From the NCBI GenBank assembly GCA_017936605.1, contig JAGBFH010000010.1:62001-126000 (forward strand): 64,000 nt of DNA, in the 5' to 3' direction. The stretch comes from Tidjanibacter sp. (GTDB taxonomy: Bacteria; Bacteroidota; Bacteroidia; Bacteroidales; Rikenellaceae). Position numbers and translations under genes: made by a program. Of the stretch, positions 54,401-61,925 are shown piece after piece. Within the stretch, counting starts at the first letter, position 1. The number at the start of each line of letters is the position of its first letter. A model generated the notes under the pieces. It ran no database searches and had not been told where the DNA came from. It saw only the letters and a program-made list of their open reading frames with translations.

Positions 54401-54504
54401 TTAACCTCGACTTTCTGTGCAAAGGCAGGAAGTGCCAATACCATCAGAGTCAGGGCTGCCAGACCGCTACGAAGAGCCATCATAAAGCGTGAATTCTGTT
54501 TCAT
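51484..54504 (-). CDS. SusC/RagA TonB-dependent outer-membrane transporter
   Basis: 1006 residues. Signal peptide (ALTLMVLALPAFAQ), then a carboxypeptidase-regulatory-like domain (KGTVTDAESGQPLIGVTII), a plug domain with VLGYTTQKKAEISSSIVSL and LYVVDGVAGGSFNPNDVETI, and a long beta-barrel ending ...SITAGIDVKF with the terminal aromatic residue. It imports oligosaccharides with the SusD partner encoded next. The gene is 98 nt after gatZ in the same direction. No ECF sigma/anti-sigma pair is nearby. Confidence 0.95.
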   Translation of the reverse strand: MKQNSRFMMALRSGLAALTLMVLALPAFAQKVEVKGTVTDAESGQPLIGVTIIADSGSGTTTDGSGHYSLSVGSNESIVFDYLGYISKTEKVAGRTTINVAMQVDAKSIEEVVVLGYTTQKKAEISSSIVSLDSEALNDLTTSDVGSMLQGKAAGVLVMSASGQPGEAADIRIRGTGSITAGAGPLYVVDGVAGGSFNPNDVETITILKDAAATALYGASASGGVIVVTTKSAQSDKPVVNFKATAGIKRANMGRFSPMGSEELYYAHKAMFSKGLFKIQRPESLLEQDFDWVNKAFRTGVVQDYYASVAGRSGKTNYFVSIDHYDEEGSLVNTNFERSSARVNLSTALSDNLQLDIRLSYDRSGDQQASSYVTLEGAYRALPWDIPYVQRQDEEGNWYVTDEVLYVDSAKRSDNGQPWYSHDKYNVLHNELYNFARNKSEQTVADVQLSWQINDWLMLTSTNRFDTSNWFYEHYIDPRTKSPSYSNGYIYNATGSGVGFGTTNLLKAHKELGDHSIDGIVGWEYGHGFSQQMWAGGTDMPNGQASLSSAVMLEQGGYNHPSTSWAWLAQAQYSYQGKYVATASVRYDEIYKFAPKARGGYFPGVSAAWLVSKEDFMFGNDVFTFLKIRGGYGKTGNDNIDAFLYQDTYSLSAKYEDIVAAVLERQANPNLGWEEAYMTSFGIDATLFNNVNVTLELYNTKNTNLLLAVPQATSTGFFEFMDNVGTIRNRGIELAVDGNIINTRDLTWNVGMNIGMNRNSVVYLPNGEFLQANSSGLKQQVKEGQSLNTWYMPKWMGVDPANGDPLWEVVEEDGTTRTTNAYSEATHQAVGCASPLFSGGVNTTLTYKNWSFSMNGAFVVGNKIFNYARVSMDADGAYSDYNMQSHDNGLGWTRWEQEGDIATHPKLVLNGNKASNSISSRYLEDGSFFRLRNITIGYTLPKSLTDKLSMQSARVFVSADNIFTLTKFSGMDPEVRLESSAYELAGTYSTNYPVPMSITAGIDVKF

Positions 54505-54602
54505 CTGATTTGAGTTTTAATTAATTAGTAAAAAAAGTTATTTGTGTTGTGTCTTTTCTCTTACCCTTGTTTATATGCTCGCGCCTGCTGCACGCGCACA
54601 CA

Positions 54603-55829
54603 CTACAGAAGGTCGTTCAGACCTACCAGGTTGAATGCCACGAAGTATTTGTCCATATCGCGCTCGATGCGGCCCAGAACAACCTCCTCGGCGTCGATGC
54701 CCACGCGTGCAAGGTTGGCGAAGAGCTGAGACCTTGCTGCCAGAGCCTCGGGGTGCTGCCAGATGTAGCGGCAACCGGTCTGCACGAGCCACAGGCGACG
54801 GTCGGCCTTGAGCTCCTCGAAAGCCAAGCCCTGCTCATCCTCCTGCAACCACTTGAGCCAGCGGCCCGAGTCGCGCACAAGGCGAGTCAGCACAGCGATA
54901 ATCTCCGAGCGAACGGCAATCTTGCCCTCGGCGTCGAGTCTGTTCTCAACCTCCTCCAACTCGGCCAGAGCCTCATACTCACCAATGGTGAACTCGGGGC
55001 CCACATTTGCTGCACCCATACCGGTCAGAGGATACTCCTCGGGGTTGCTTACGCCATCGGTGTAGTGGCCTTTGATGTAGCTGCCATAGGGGCGCACCTT
55101 TGCGGTGAGTTTGCGAGCCACCTCGGGGTCAAAGACGGTGGTGTGGAGGTCGGTACCAACCTTACCTACGATGAAGCAAGGCCATACATCGGCCAGACCA
55201 ACAGCCTCCAAGCCCTTCTTAAGTTCCACGATGAAGGTGTCGAAGGTGGTATCATCGGCCAGACCGCCGTGAACCTCCTCGGTACCTACCTCATAGGAGA
55301 TGGGGGCGTAGCCGTTCTCCTTGCGGAATTTCTCCACGTGGGCGATGAGCTCAACGGTACGAGCCGCAACCACGCGGATGTCGATAGTCTCACCCTTGGG
55401 AACATTGATATCCACAGTGGGGTCCACATGAATCAGGTCGTAGCCGGCAGCCACAGCCGCCTCGAACGACTCCTTGACACCCTGCATAGCGTCCTCGGTC
55501 GACCAGTTCTCAACCCTCTGTTTGTCCTTCAACCAGGGACCGCCGTGGTCGATAGCCACAATCGAGCAACCGGTGTAGTTCACCCTCTGCATCTCAAACT
55601 GGAGCAGCTTGGTAAACTGCGACTGGGTCATACCGGTGTAGCCGCCGTCGTTGTCAATCTGGTTGAGTGTTGCAGCGAAATAGATGGGGGCATTGTTGCG
55701 CTTTGCTGCGCGGAACGATGCACGAATCACTGCGGTCGAGTTGGGGCACACTGCGAAGATGGTGCGCTTCACACCCGTCTCCTGCTCCAGCTCACCGATT
55801 CGCCTTAAAAGATCTTCAGTTTTTGCCAT
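54603..55829 (-). CDS. gatZ: Tagatose-bisphosphate aldolase GatZ/KbaZ-like subunit
   Basis: 408 residues. GatZ/KbaZ signature regions: FAVCPNSTAVIRASFRAAK, PIYFAATLNQIDNDGGYTGM, GYDLIHVDPTVDINVPKGE, YEVGTEEVHGGLAD and VRPYGSYIKGHYTD. The family is needed for full activity or stability of the class II tagatose-1,6-bisphosphate aldolase, whose catalytic subunit (GatY/KbaY) is not in this window. It is placed between agaS and susC, which supports amino-sugar (GalNAc-type) catabolism. Confidence 0.88.
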   Translation of the reverse strand: MAKTEDLLRRIGELEQETGVKRTIFAVCPNSTAVIRASFRAAKRNNAPIYFAATLNQIDNDGGYTGMTQSQFTKLLQFEMQRVNYTGCSIVAIDHGGPWLKDKQRVENWSTEDAMQGVKESFEAAVAAGYDLIHVDPTVDINVPKGETIDIRVVAARTVELIAHVEKFRKENGYAPISYEVGTEEVHGGLADDTTFDTFIVELKKGLEAVGLADVWPCFIVGKVGTDLHTTVFDPEVARKLTAKVRPYGSYIKGHYTDGVSNPEEYPLTGMGAANVGPEFTIGEYEALAELEEVENRLDAEGKIAVRSEIIAVLTRLVRDSGRWLKWLQEDEQGLAFEELKADRRLWLVQTGCRYIWQHPEALAARSQLFANLARVGIDAEEVVLGRIERDMDKYFVAFNLVGLNDLL

Positions 55830-55889
55830 TTTGTTTGTTTTATAATGAATGTTTGCGTTCGCTTAAAGTTTGAGTACTTAGGGGATTCG

Positions 55890-55951
55890 ATATGGAAAAC
55901 CGCTCGGTTTTCCATCCTTTTCTCTGTAAAAAGAGAAAACTTTTTTCCGTC
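55890..55951 (-). promoter_or_regulatory. Twin hairpins between agaS and gatZ
   Basis: ATGGAAAACC/GGTTTTCCAT (55892-55915) is a perfect 10-bp stem, followed by TTTTCTC/GAGAAAA (about 55917-55938). They lie inside the putative transcript and may set the mRNA balance between agaS and the rest. Confidence 0.45.
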
Positions 55952-55971
55952 CCTGAATTACTCTCTGGAGT

Positions 55972-57102
55972 TTAGTCCTCGTAGATAATCACACCCTCTA
56001 CGACCCTCGAGATGTTGCCCGAAACCGAAGGAGCATCGGGGCTCAAGCCCATATCAATCGACTTGAACATACCCAGCAGCTGCGAAGCCACAACATAGCT
56101 CACGCAGGAGTAATAGAGGTGCTCGTCGGTGGGAGCGCCGAGGATGACATTCAGGTCGAAGTAGTCGGCCTCAATCTTGGGCTCGGTCTGCGAGATGGCA
56201 ACATAGCCCACGATGTCGTTGTTGGCACGAATCTGACGAATAAGGTCGTACTCGTAGCGCTGAACGGCGGGGTTCTCCGAGAGGAGATAGACCAGAAGGG
56301 TGTCCTTGTCGATGACAGCCTTGGGGCCGTGACGGAAGCCCAGGAAGGAGTCGAAGGCACACATAACGGCACCATCGGTGAGCTCCTGGAGTTTCAGGCG
56401 CGACTCCTCGGCGATGCCCTGAAGTTCGCCCGTACCGAGGAACACAGCACGCTTGAAGGGGCGCGAAGCGATAGCCTGAATGGCCCCCTCATACTTGTCG
56501 ATAGCCTTGGCGGTGTTCTCTGCCATAGTGCGCAGATAGTCGCCGTGGGCCTCAATCGAGTCGATGTTGGCAATCATTGAGCAGGTCAGAAGCATTGTCG
56601 AGTAGCTGCTGGTCATTGCGAGCGAGAGGTCGTTGGTCTCCTTGGGGAGGAGCATCAGGAGGGTGTTCTCGGGACTTGCGGCTGCCATCTTCGCCAGTTC
56701 GCCCTGCTCGTTGCAGGTGATGAAGATGTGGGCAACCTGGCCGGCCACCTTGTTCACCAAATTGATGGTACCAACACTCTCGGGGCTGTTGCCCGAACGA
56801 GCAAACGAAACCAGCAGGACCTTGCTCTGTTTGTTGAAATACATCTCTGCCGAGGTGATGATGTCGGTAGTTGCGATGCTGCGACAACCTGCAAAAGAGG
56901 TGTTGTAGAGTGCCACCTCGAGGGCGTCGCCAATGTAAGCCGAAGTGCCGGCTCCGGTCAGCACGATAGTGTAGCCCTGCGAGATGTAGCGGTCGAGGAA
57001 GGCCTTGATTTCGGCTTTGCGCGAACAAACCAGCTCGTAGGCCTTGAGCCACATTTCGGGCTGCTGACGAATCTCTCTGTAAGTGTGGAAATTCAACTGC
57101 AT
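55972..57102 (-). CDS. agaS: SIS-domain amino-sugar isomerase/deaminase AgaS
   Basis: 376 residues with two SIS domains. The first has VLTGAGTSAYIGDALEVALYN and VSFARSGNSPESVGTINL, the second RAVFLGTGELQGIAEESRLK and LGFRHGPKAVIDKDTL. These match AgaS, the galactosamine-6-phosphate deaminase/isomerase that yields tagatose-6-phosphate and ammonia. First gene of the long minus-strand locus, divergent from the PHP gene, with a possible -7 element on the minus strand at 57190-57197. Confidence 0.9.
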   Translation of the reverse strand: MQLNFHTYREIRQQPEMWLKAYELVCSRKAEIKAFLDRYISQGYTIVLTGAGTSAYIGDALEVALYNTSFAGCRSIATTDIITSAEMYFNKQSKVLLVSFARSGNSPESVGTINLVNKVAGQVAHIFITCNEQGELAKMAAASPENTLLMLLPKETNDLSLAMTSSYSTMLLTCSMIANIDSIEAHGDYLRTMAENTAKAIDKYEGAIQAIASRPFKRAVFLGTGELQGIAEESRLKLQELTDGAVMCAFDSFLGFRHGPKAVIDKDTLLVYLLSENPAVQRYEYDLIRQIRANNDIVGYVAISQTEPKIEADYFDLNVILGAPTDEHLYYSCVSYVVASQLLGMFKSIDMGLSPDAPSVSGNISRVVEGVIIYED

Positions 57103-57189
57103 AATTTTGGGATAGTTTTTATGTTGTTATACTTTTTTGTCTGCTTTTCTCTCCACAGGTGCCGATTGTGCACACAACACCCATCATCG

Positions 57190-57197
57190 CAAAATTA
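57190..57197 (-). promoter_or_regulatory. Possible -7 element for agaS
   Basis: TAATTTTG on the minus strand, about 88 nt before the agaS start. No ideal TTTG at -33. Confidence 0.35.
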
Positions 57198-57336
57198 ACA
57201 AACCGCTTCCAAACGGAGATTTCAAAACCCCTCTTTTTTCACACCCCTCTCGCGCATATTTTGCTATAAAATTCGCAAACGCCTATTTTTCAGCGCTTTA
57301 CACACTTTTACCCTCAATTAAAAACAATTTCGCGGT

Positions 57337-57436
57337 GTTTCGTTTCGAAACCGCCAAACGAAACAGTTTGACTATTATATAGGTAAATTTGCGCATTTTG
57401 TCGCCAAAAAGTTTGCAAAACGAAACCACACGAAAC
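57337..57436. promoter_or_regulatory. Putative AgaR-type operators (agaS side)
   Basis: A perfect 9-bp inverted repeat GTTTCGTTT (57337-57345) / AAACGAAAC (57356-57364) is followed by direct CGAAAC boxes at 57421-57426 and 57431-57436. The same boxes recur at 59571-59598 and 59691-59720, beside the DeoR-family gene. They resemble the TTTCGTTTCGTTTC-like sites known for enterobacterial AgaR. Confidence 0.55.
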
Positions 57437-57541
57437 ATCATTTGCCGTCTATCGACAAACCGAAAATTCTTAACCACGCCGCAGCCACAAGTTACAATCT
57501 GTAAGATGGTCGGGGATAAATCGCAGAAATACGCTCCGTTT

Positions 57542-57573
57542 TTTGCATCTTTTCGGACATTATATTACCTTTA
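57542..57573 (+). promoter_or_regulatory. Promoter of the PHP-domain gene
   Basis: TTTG at 57542-57545 and TACCTTTA at 57566-57573 with a 20-nt spacer. The ATG is at 57625. A second TAAATTTG lies at 57384-57391. Nothing else is visible in the 57103-57624 gap apart from the operator boxes. Confidence 0.5.
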
Positions 57574-57624
57574 CGGCAACAACAAGAAACAAACTGTTAG
57601 CAACCCTAAAAACCAACCCAAAAA

Positions 57625-58641
57625 ATGAAGCAGATAGTAACACTTCTTGCCGCCCTTTGGGTGGCACTTTTTGCCTCGTGCTCAGGCAAAACCGAGGTGG
57701 TCAACGACCCCTACGAAAAGGTCAACTGGGACACCACCCTGCACCTGAAATCCTCCCTCCACATCCACACCGCCAACTCCACCATCGAGCACGGCCCCGA
57801 GGAGGGGACAACCGTCACCCCCGCCGAGCAGATTGCCCGCTACGAGGAGCTCGGCTACGATGTGCTGGCCATCACCGACCACGACTACATCACCTACCCC
57901 TGGGTGGAGCGTGGTGGCAAGGAGAGCAATCTATTGGCAATCAAGGGAAACGAGCTGAGCAAGAACGACAATATGTGCGTCTATTTTTCCGACTGGCTGG
58001 ACCTCCCGGGTCAGGGGCCAACCAAGACCGTTGGCTTCTACGAATCCATCGAGGCGGTAGGTCAGGACGGGGGTGTAATCTATCTTGCCCACCCTATGCG
58101 TAGCGGCGACATCTGCCGTCCCGAGTTCTCCGCCGAGGTCTTTCGTCGCTATCCGCAAGTCTATGGTATGGAGGTACTTAATGTGGGGCAATTCGAGCGC
58201 AACAACTCCATCGGGTTGTGGGATGCCGTTCTCTCGGAGGTGATGCCCGAGAGGCAGGTGTGGGGCTCCTCGAGTGACGATGCCCACTCCACAGGCAAGG
58301 CGGGCTTCGGCTGGACCACACTCCTTGTGCCCGAGCGCACCGAGGAGGCCGTAAGGGAGGCGCTCACCACCGGTACAAGCCTCTTTTCGACCCCCAAGAT
58401 GGTGGAGAATCCAGTGGGTAACACCCCGACAATCAGCCGTATAACCCTCAACCACGAGGAGTCGACCATCACCATTGAGGCCACCCACTGCGACCGCATC
58501 GAGTGGACCTCTATGGGCCAAAAAGTGGCCGAGGGAGCAACCATAAACTACGCCGCTACGGAGGGTATTCAGAACTACCTGAGGGCGACACTCTACGGCC
58601 CTGGCGGTGCGACCTTCACACAGCCCTGGGCGATGAAGTAG
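57625..58641 (+). CDS. PHP-domain lipoprotein (phosphoesterase-like)
   Basis: 338 residues. The lipobox LFASCSG gives Cys19. PHP motifs: SSLHIHTANSTIEHG (His46, His48), DVLAITDHDYITY, AIKGNELSK, IYLAHPMRSGD and SSDDAHSTG. The domain is a metal-dependent phosphoesterase fold. A short beta domain ends the protein. As an exported lipoprotein it could act on phosphorylated extracellular sugars (inference). It stands alone, divergent from agaS, and faces the DeoR-family gene across a bidirectional terminator. Confidence 0.85.
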   Translation: MKQIVTLLAALWVALFASCSGKTEVVNDPYEKVNWDTTLHLKSSLHIHTANSTIEHGPEEGTTVTPAEQIARYEELGYDVLAITDHDYITYPWVERGGKESNLLAIKGNELSKNDNMCVYFSDWLDLPGQGPTKTVGFYESIEAVGQDGGVIYLAHPMRSGDICRPEFSAEVFRRYPQVYGMEVLNVGQFERNNSIGLWDAVLSEVMPERQVWGSSSDDAHSTGKAGFGWTTLLVPERTEEAVREALTTGTSLFSTPKMVENPVGNTPTISRITLNHEESTITIEATHCDRIEWTSMGQKVAEGATINYAATEGIQNYLRATLYGPGGATFTQPWAMK

Positions 58642-58647
58642 AGGCAC

Positions 58648-58684
58648 AAAAAAACGGCAGACCACATCGGTCTGCCGCTTTACC
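58648..58684. terminator. Bidirectional terminator between PHP and DeoR genes
   Basis: CGGCAGACC/GGTCTGCCG with a short loop, a run of A before and CTTTA after, between converging genes. Confidence 0.75.
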
Positions 58685-58704
58685 ATAATACTATCCTCAT
58701 TGCC

Positions 58705-59496
58705 CTATGCGGGCGAAACCACTATCAGGTTGATATTCGACGATTTAACCTGCGAACGAAGCTTCATTGACATACCATCGTCGGTGACAATCGTGTCAAT
58801 CTTGTCGATGGGCGCAATGAAGGCCAGAGCGCGCTTGTTAATCTTGCTCGAGTCAAAGACGGCAATCACCTCTTTGGCGCGCGACATCATGACTTGGTTG
58901 ATATTCGCCTCCTCGATATTGGGGGTCGAAAGGCCGCTCTCGAGGTTGAAACTATCCACGCCGAGGAAGAGTTTGTCGCAGTAGAACATCTTAAGCACCG
59001 ACTCCGAGACGGGGCCCACGGTCGACTGACTGGTCTCGCGCAGATTGCCACCAATCATAATAACATTAAAACGCTTATATGCAAGCAGTTCCACCGCCAC
59101 ATTAATGGCGTTGGTGATAATCGTCAGGCGCTGGAATTTGTGCAGATTGCGAGCAATCTCGAGAGTTGTGGTACCCGAGTCGAGCATAATCGTATCGCCA
59201 TCCTTGATGATGGCCGCAGCAGCCTTGCCGATGGCCTTCTTCTCGCGGTAGTGAATCAGTCGCTTGGAGTTGATATGGACATCTTCGTAGGTGGTCACAG
59301 GGTTGGCGCCCAAAATGGCTCCTCCGTGGGTGCGAATCACAAGGTTTCGCTCGTAGAGAATATTGAGGTCCTTACGAATTGTAACCTCCGACACGCCAAA
59401 CTCGCGGCTGAGTTCCGCAACCGAGACCGAAGAATTACTCTTGAGTTTCTGCAAAATCATTGAACGACGACCTTTTGTCGAGCCGTATACATCCAT
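58705..59496 (-). CDS. DeoR/GlpR-family transcriptional repressor (AgaR-like)
   Basis: 263 residues. The N-terminal HTH is ILQKLKSNSSVSVAELSREF followed by GVSEVTIRKDLN. The C-terminal sugar-phosphate-sensing domain has TIMLDSGTTTLEIARNL, LTIITNAINVAVEL, VIMIGGNLRETSQSTVGP and DKLFLGVDSF. DeoR proteins of this type respond to phosphosugars and often control GalNAc or tagatose operons. The TATCTTTG promoter at 59550-59557 is overlapped upstream by CGAAAC boxes, which suggests autoregulation and control of the flanking catabolic genes. Confidence 0.88.
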   Translation of the reverse strand: MDVYGSTKGRRSMILQKLKSNSSVSVAELSREFGVSEVTIRKDLNILYERNLVIRTHGGAILGANPVTTYEDVHINSKRLIHYREKKAIGKAAAAIIKDGDTIMLDSGTTTLEIARNLHKFQRLTIITNAINVAVELLAYKRFNVIMIGGNLRETSQSTVGPVSESVLKMFYCDKLFLGVDSFNLESGLSTPNIEEANINQVMMSRAKEVIAVFDSSKINKRALAFIAPIDKIDTIVTDDGMSMKLRSQVKSSNINLIVVSPA

Positions 59497-59549
59497 AATT
59501 CAAGGTTTTTTCAAATGAGTGTTTGTGGTTTCCAATTTTTAGGGTACTG

Positions 59550-59720
59550 CAAAGATAAGGATTAAAAAAACGAAACACAAATCAAAACGATACGAAACAT
59601 TTTTTACACACCCGCACAACAAGCGCAAAATACTATGGCCCAATACATTAAAACCTTTTTGCATAAAATCCGACAACTCGGGAATTATCTTTTGCGTTTC
59701 GTTTTGATACACTTTTCGCC
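59550..59720. promoter_or_regulatory. DeoR-gene and kinase promoters with AgaR-type boxes
   Basis: Minus strand TATCTTTG (59550-59557) serves the DeoR gene. CGAAAC boxes at 59571-59576 and 59593-59598 sit just upstream of it. GCGTTTCGTTTTGATACACT (59694-59713) and a TTTTCG box lie just ahead of the plus-strand TATACTTG (59730-59737) of the kinase gene. Confidence 0.5.
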
Positions 59721-59776
59721 ATATTATTATATACTTGCAATATAAAACCTGTATTATCCCTAAAACGAACAAAGAG

Positions 59777-60733
59777 ATGAAACGATACGACATTGCCGCA
59801 ATCGGCGAACTTAATGTTGATGTAATCCTCAATCAGATTGATGGTTTCCCCGAGATGGGAAAAGAGAAATTTGCCGGTCAGATGCTCCTGACGCTCGGCT
59901 CCAGCACCGCCATTTTCGCAGCCAACGCCTCCTCGCTCGGCCCCAAAGTCTGCTTTGTGGGTATGATTGGCAAGGACTCCTTCGGCTCGCTCGTCAAGGA
60001 GTCGCTCGAGGCTAAAGGTGTGGCCACCGACTACCTCATCGAGAGCCCCTCGGCCGCCACAGGCGCAACCATCGTTATGAGCTACGACGAGGACCGCGCA
60101 AACCTCACCTATCAGGGTGCTATGGATATTATGGGCTTCGACGACATCGACCAGAGCGTCTTCGAGAACACCAAGCACATCCACCTCTCCTCGCTCTTTA
60201 TGCAGTCGGCCCTGCTGAGGGATATCGACAAGGTGCTCGATGCGGCCACCCGAAATGGCGTCACCGTATCGCTCGACACCCAGTGGGACCCCGCCGAGAA
60301 GTGGGCTCTGGACTACAAGAGCGTGCTGCCCAAAATCACCATCTTCCTGCCCAACGAGAAGGAGCTTCAGGCCCTTACGGCCACCTCGTCGCTCGAGGAG
60401 GCCATCGAGGCTGTTCTCCCCTACCTCGGCTGTGCTATGGTCGTGAAGATGGGCTCGAAAGGCTCGCTGCTGGTGCGCAAGGATGGCTCGCGCAATATGC
60501 TCCCCTCGTTCCTCAACCGCAATGTGGTTGACGCCATCGGCGCGGGCGACAGCTTCAACTCGGGCTTCGTGAGCGCCTTTGTGAAGGGGCTGCCTCTGGA
60601 GAAGTGTCAGGAGATTGGCAATATGACCGGCGCACTCAACACCACCGCCGCAGGTGGCACCGGCGCCTTCACCTCCCCCGAGGAAATCAACCAGAGGGCC
60701 ATAAAACTCTTTGGCCGCACTCTGGACCTCTAA
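59777..60733 (+). CDS. PfkB-family sugar kinase
   Basis: 318 residues from the ATG at 59777. An upstream in-frame TTG at 59735 lies inside the promoter. N-terminal substrate region GELNVDVILNQIDGFPEMG; the PfkB C-terminal signature is DAIGAGDSFNSGFVSAF, containing the catalytic Asp. By context, tagatose-6-phosphate kinase is plausible. Fructokinase or ribokinase-type activity is the alternative. Start of a (+) unit with the amidohydrolase and GH36-like genes. Confidence 0.88.
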   Translation: MKRYDIAAIGELNVDVILNQIDGFPEMGKEKFAGQMLLTLGSSTAIFAANASSLGPKVCFVGMIGKDSFGSLVKESLEAKGVATDYLIESPSAATGATIVMSYDEDRANLTYQGAMDIMGFDDIDQSVFENTKHIHLSSLFMQSALLRDIDKVLDAATRNGVTVSLDTQWDPAEKWALDYKSVLPKITIFLPNEKELQALTATSSLEEAIEAVLPYLGCAMVVKMGSKGSLLVRKDGSRNMLPSFLNRNVVDAIGAGDSFNSGFVSAFVKGLPLEKCQEIGNMTGALNTTAAGGTGAFTSPEEINQRAIKLFGRTLDL

Positions 60734-60785
60734 CAGACTGCAACTCAGCAAAAAAAGATTAACAAAAACAAAATACTTACCCTCA

Positions 60786-61910
60786 ATGAAAAAACTATTG
60801 TTCCTTCTGGCCACCGTGGTGCTCGTGAGTGCTTGTGGCTCGAAAACCGAAGAGAAAAAGGATGCACAGACCGTAGCACGCGAGATTGCTGGCGAGATTC
60901 TGCTGAAAGAGTACGAGCCTGTGTCGATTTTCAATGTCCCCGTGACCAACATCGAGAAGGCCAAGTATGGCATTATCGATATGCACTCCCACGACTACAA
61001 CGATGCCGACACCGAGAAGATTGCCGCCTGGGTGAAGACTATGGACGAGTGTGGCATCCGTCAGACCCACATCCTCCACTGCGAGTGGATTGGTGCTCCC
61101 TTTGAGGAGGCCATCGCCGCCTACAACCAGTTCCCCGGCCGCTTCCAGGTATGGTGCTCGCTCGACTACACCGACATCGAGGCTGAGGATTGGGAGGAGA
61201 GGGCCAAAGCCCACCTTGATAGGTGCAAAGCACTCGGCGCTTTCGGTATCGGCGAGATGGTAGACAAGGGTCTGGGTGATGAGTATGCCCGTCCCGTAAA
61301 GGGCACCCACATCCACCTCGACCACCCCAAGATGCAGAGCGTTTTGGAGTACGCTGGCAAGATTGGCCTTCCCGTGAGCATCCACGTGGGCGAGCCTATC
61401 TGGATGTATGAGCCCATCGACAACCACAACGACGGCCTTATGAATGGTGCAAATTGGACCGTGGATACTACTGTGGAGGGTTGCTACGACTACGACGAGG
61501 TTATGGAGTGCTTTGCAAACGCTGCCAAAGCCCACCCCAACACCTACTTCATCGCTTGCCACTACCTCAATATGAGCCACGACTGGCCCCGTCTGGGCAA
61601 GATTCTCGACGAGTGTCCCAATGTCTATGTTGACATCTCGGCCCGCATCGGCGAGTCGGCCGCAACACCCCGCGCAACCCGCCGCTTTATTGAGAAGTAT
61701 GCCGACCGCATCTTCTACGGCACCGACAACGGCACCTCGGCCGATATGTACCGCTTCACCTTCCGCATCCTCGAGAGCGACGACGAGCACATCTACCAGC
61801 CCGACTTCGGCTACCACTGGGCCTACAGCGGTTTCGACCTGCCCGACCGAGTTCTGCGCAAAATTTACTACGAGAACGCCGAGAAATTCATCAAAAAACT
61901 CTCCAAATAA
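60786..61910 (+). CDS. Amidohydrolase-2-family lipoprotein
   Basis: 374 residues from the ATG at 60786. The lipobox LVSACGS gives Cys17. Metal-dependent hydrolase motifs: GIIDMHSHDYND, VSIHVGEPIWMYEP, FIACHYLNMSHDWPR and FYGTDNGTSADMYRF. These match the TIM-barrel amidohydrolase/decarboxylase-like group. The substrate is unknown. It is not NagA-like in its motifs. It sits between the kinase and the broken glycosidase, 52 nt after the former and 15 nt before the latter. Confidence 0.8.
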   Translation: MKKLLFLLATVVLVSACGSKTEEKKDAQTVAREIAGEILLKEYEPVSIFNVPVTNIEKAKYGIIDMHSHDYNDADTEKIAAWVKTMDECGIRQTHILHCEWIGAPFEEAIAAYNQFPGRFQVWCSLDYTDIEAEDWEERAKAHLDRCKALGAFGIGEMVDKGLGDEYARPVKGTHIHLDHPKMQSVLEYAGKIGLPVSIHVGEPIWMYEPIDNHNDGLMNGANWTVDTTVEGCYDYDEVMECFANAAKAHPNTYFIACHYLNMSHDWPRLGKILDECPNVYVDISARIGESAATPRATRRFIEKYADRIFYGTDNGTSADMYRFTFRILESDDEHIYQPDFGYHWAYSGFDLPDRVLRKIYYENAEKFIKKLSK

Positions 61911-61925
61911 TTACCTTTGTAACCT

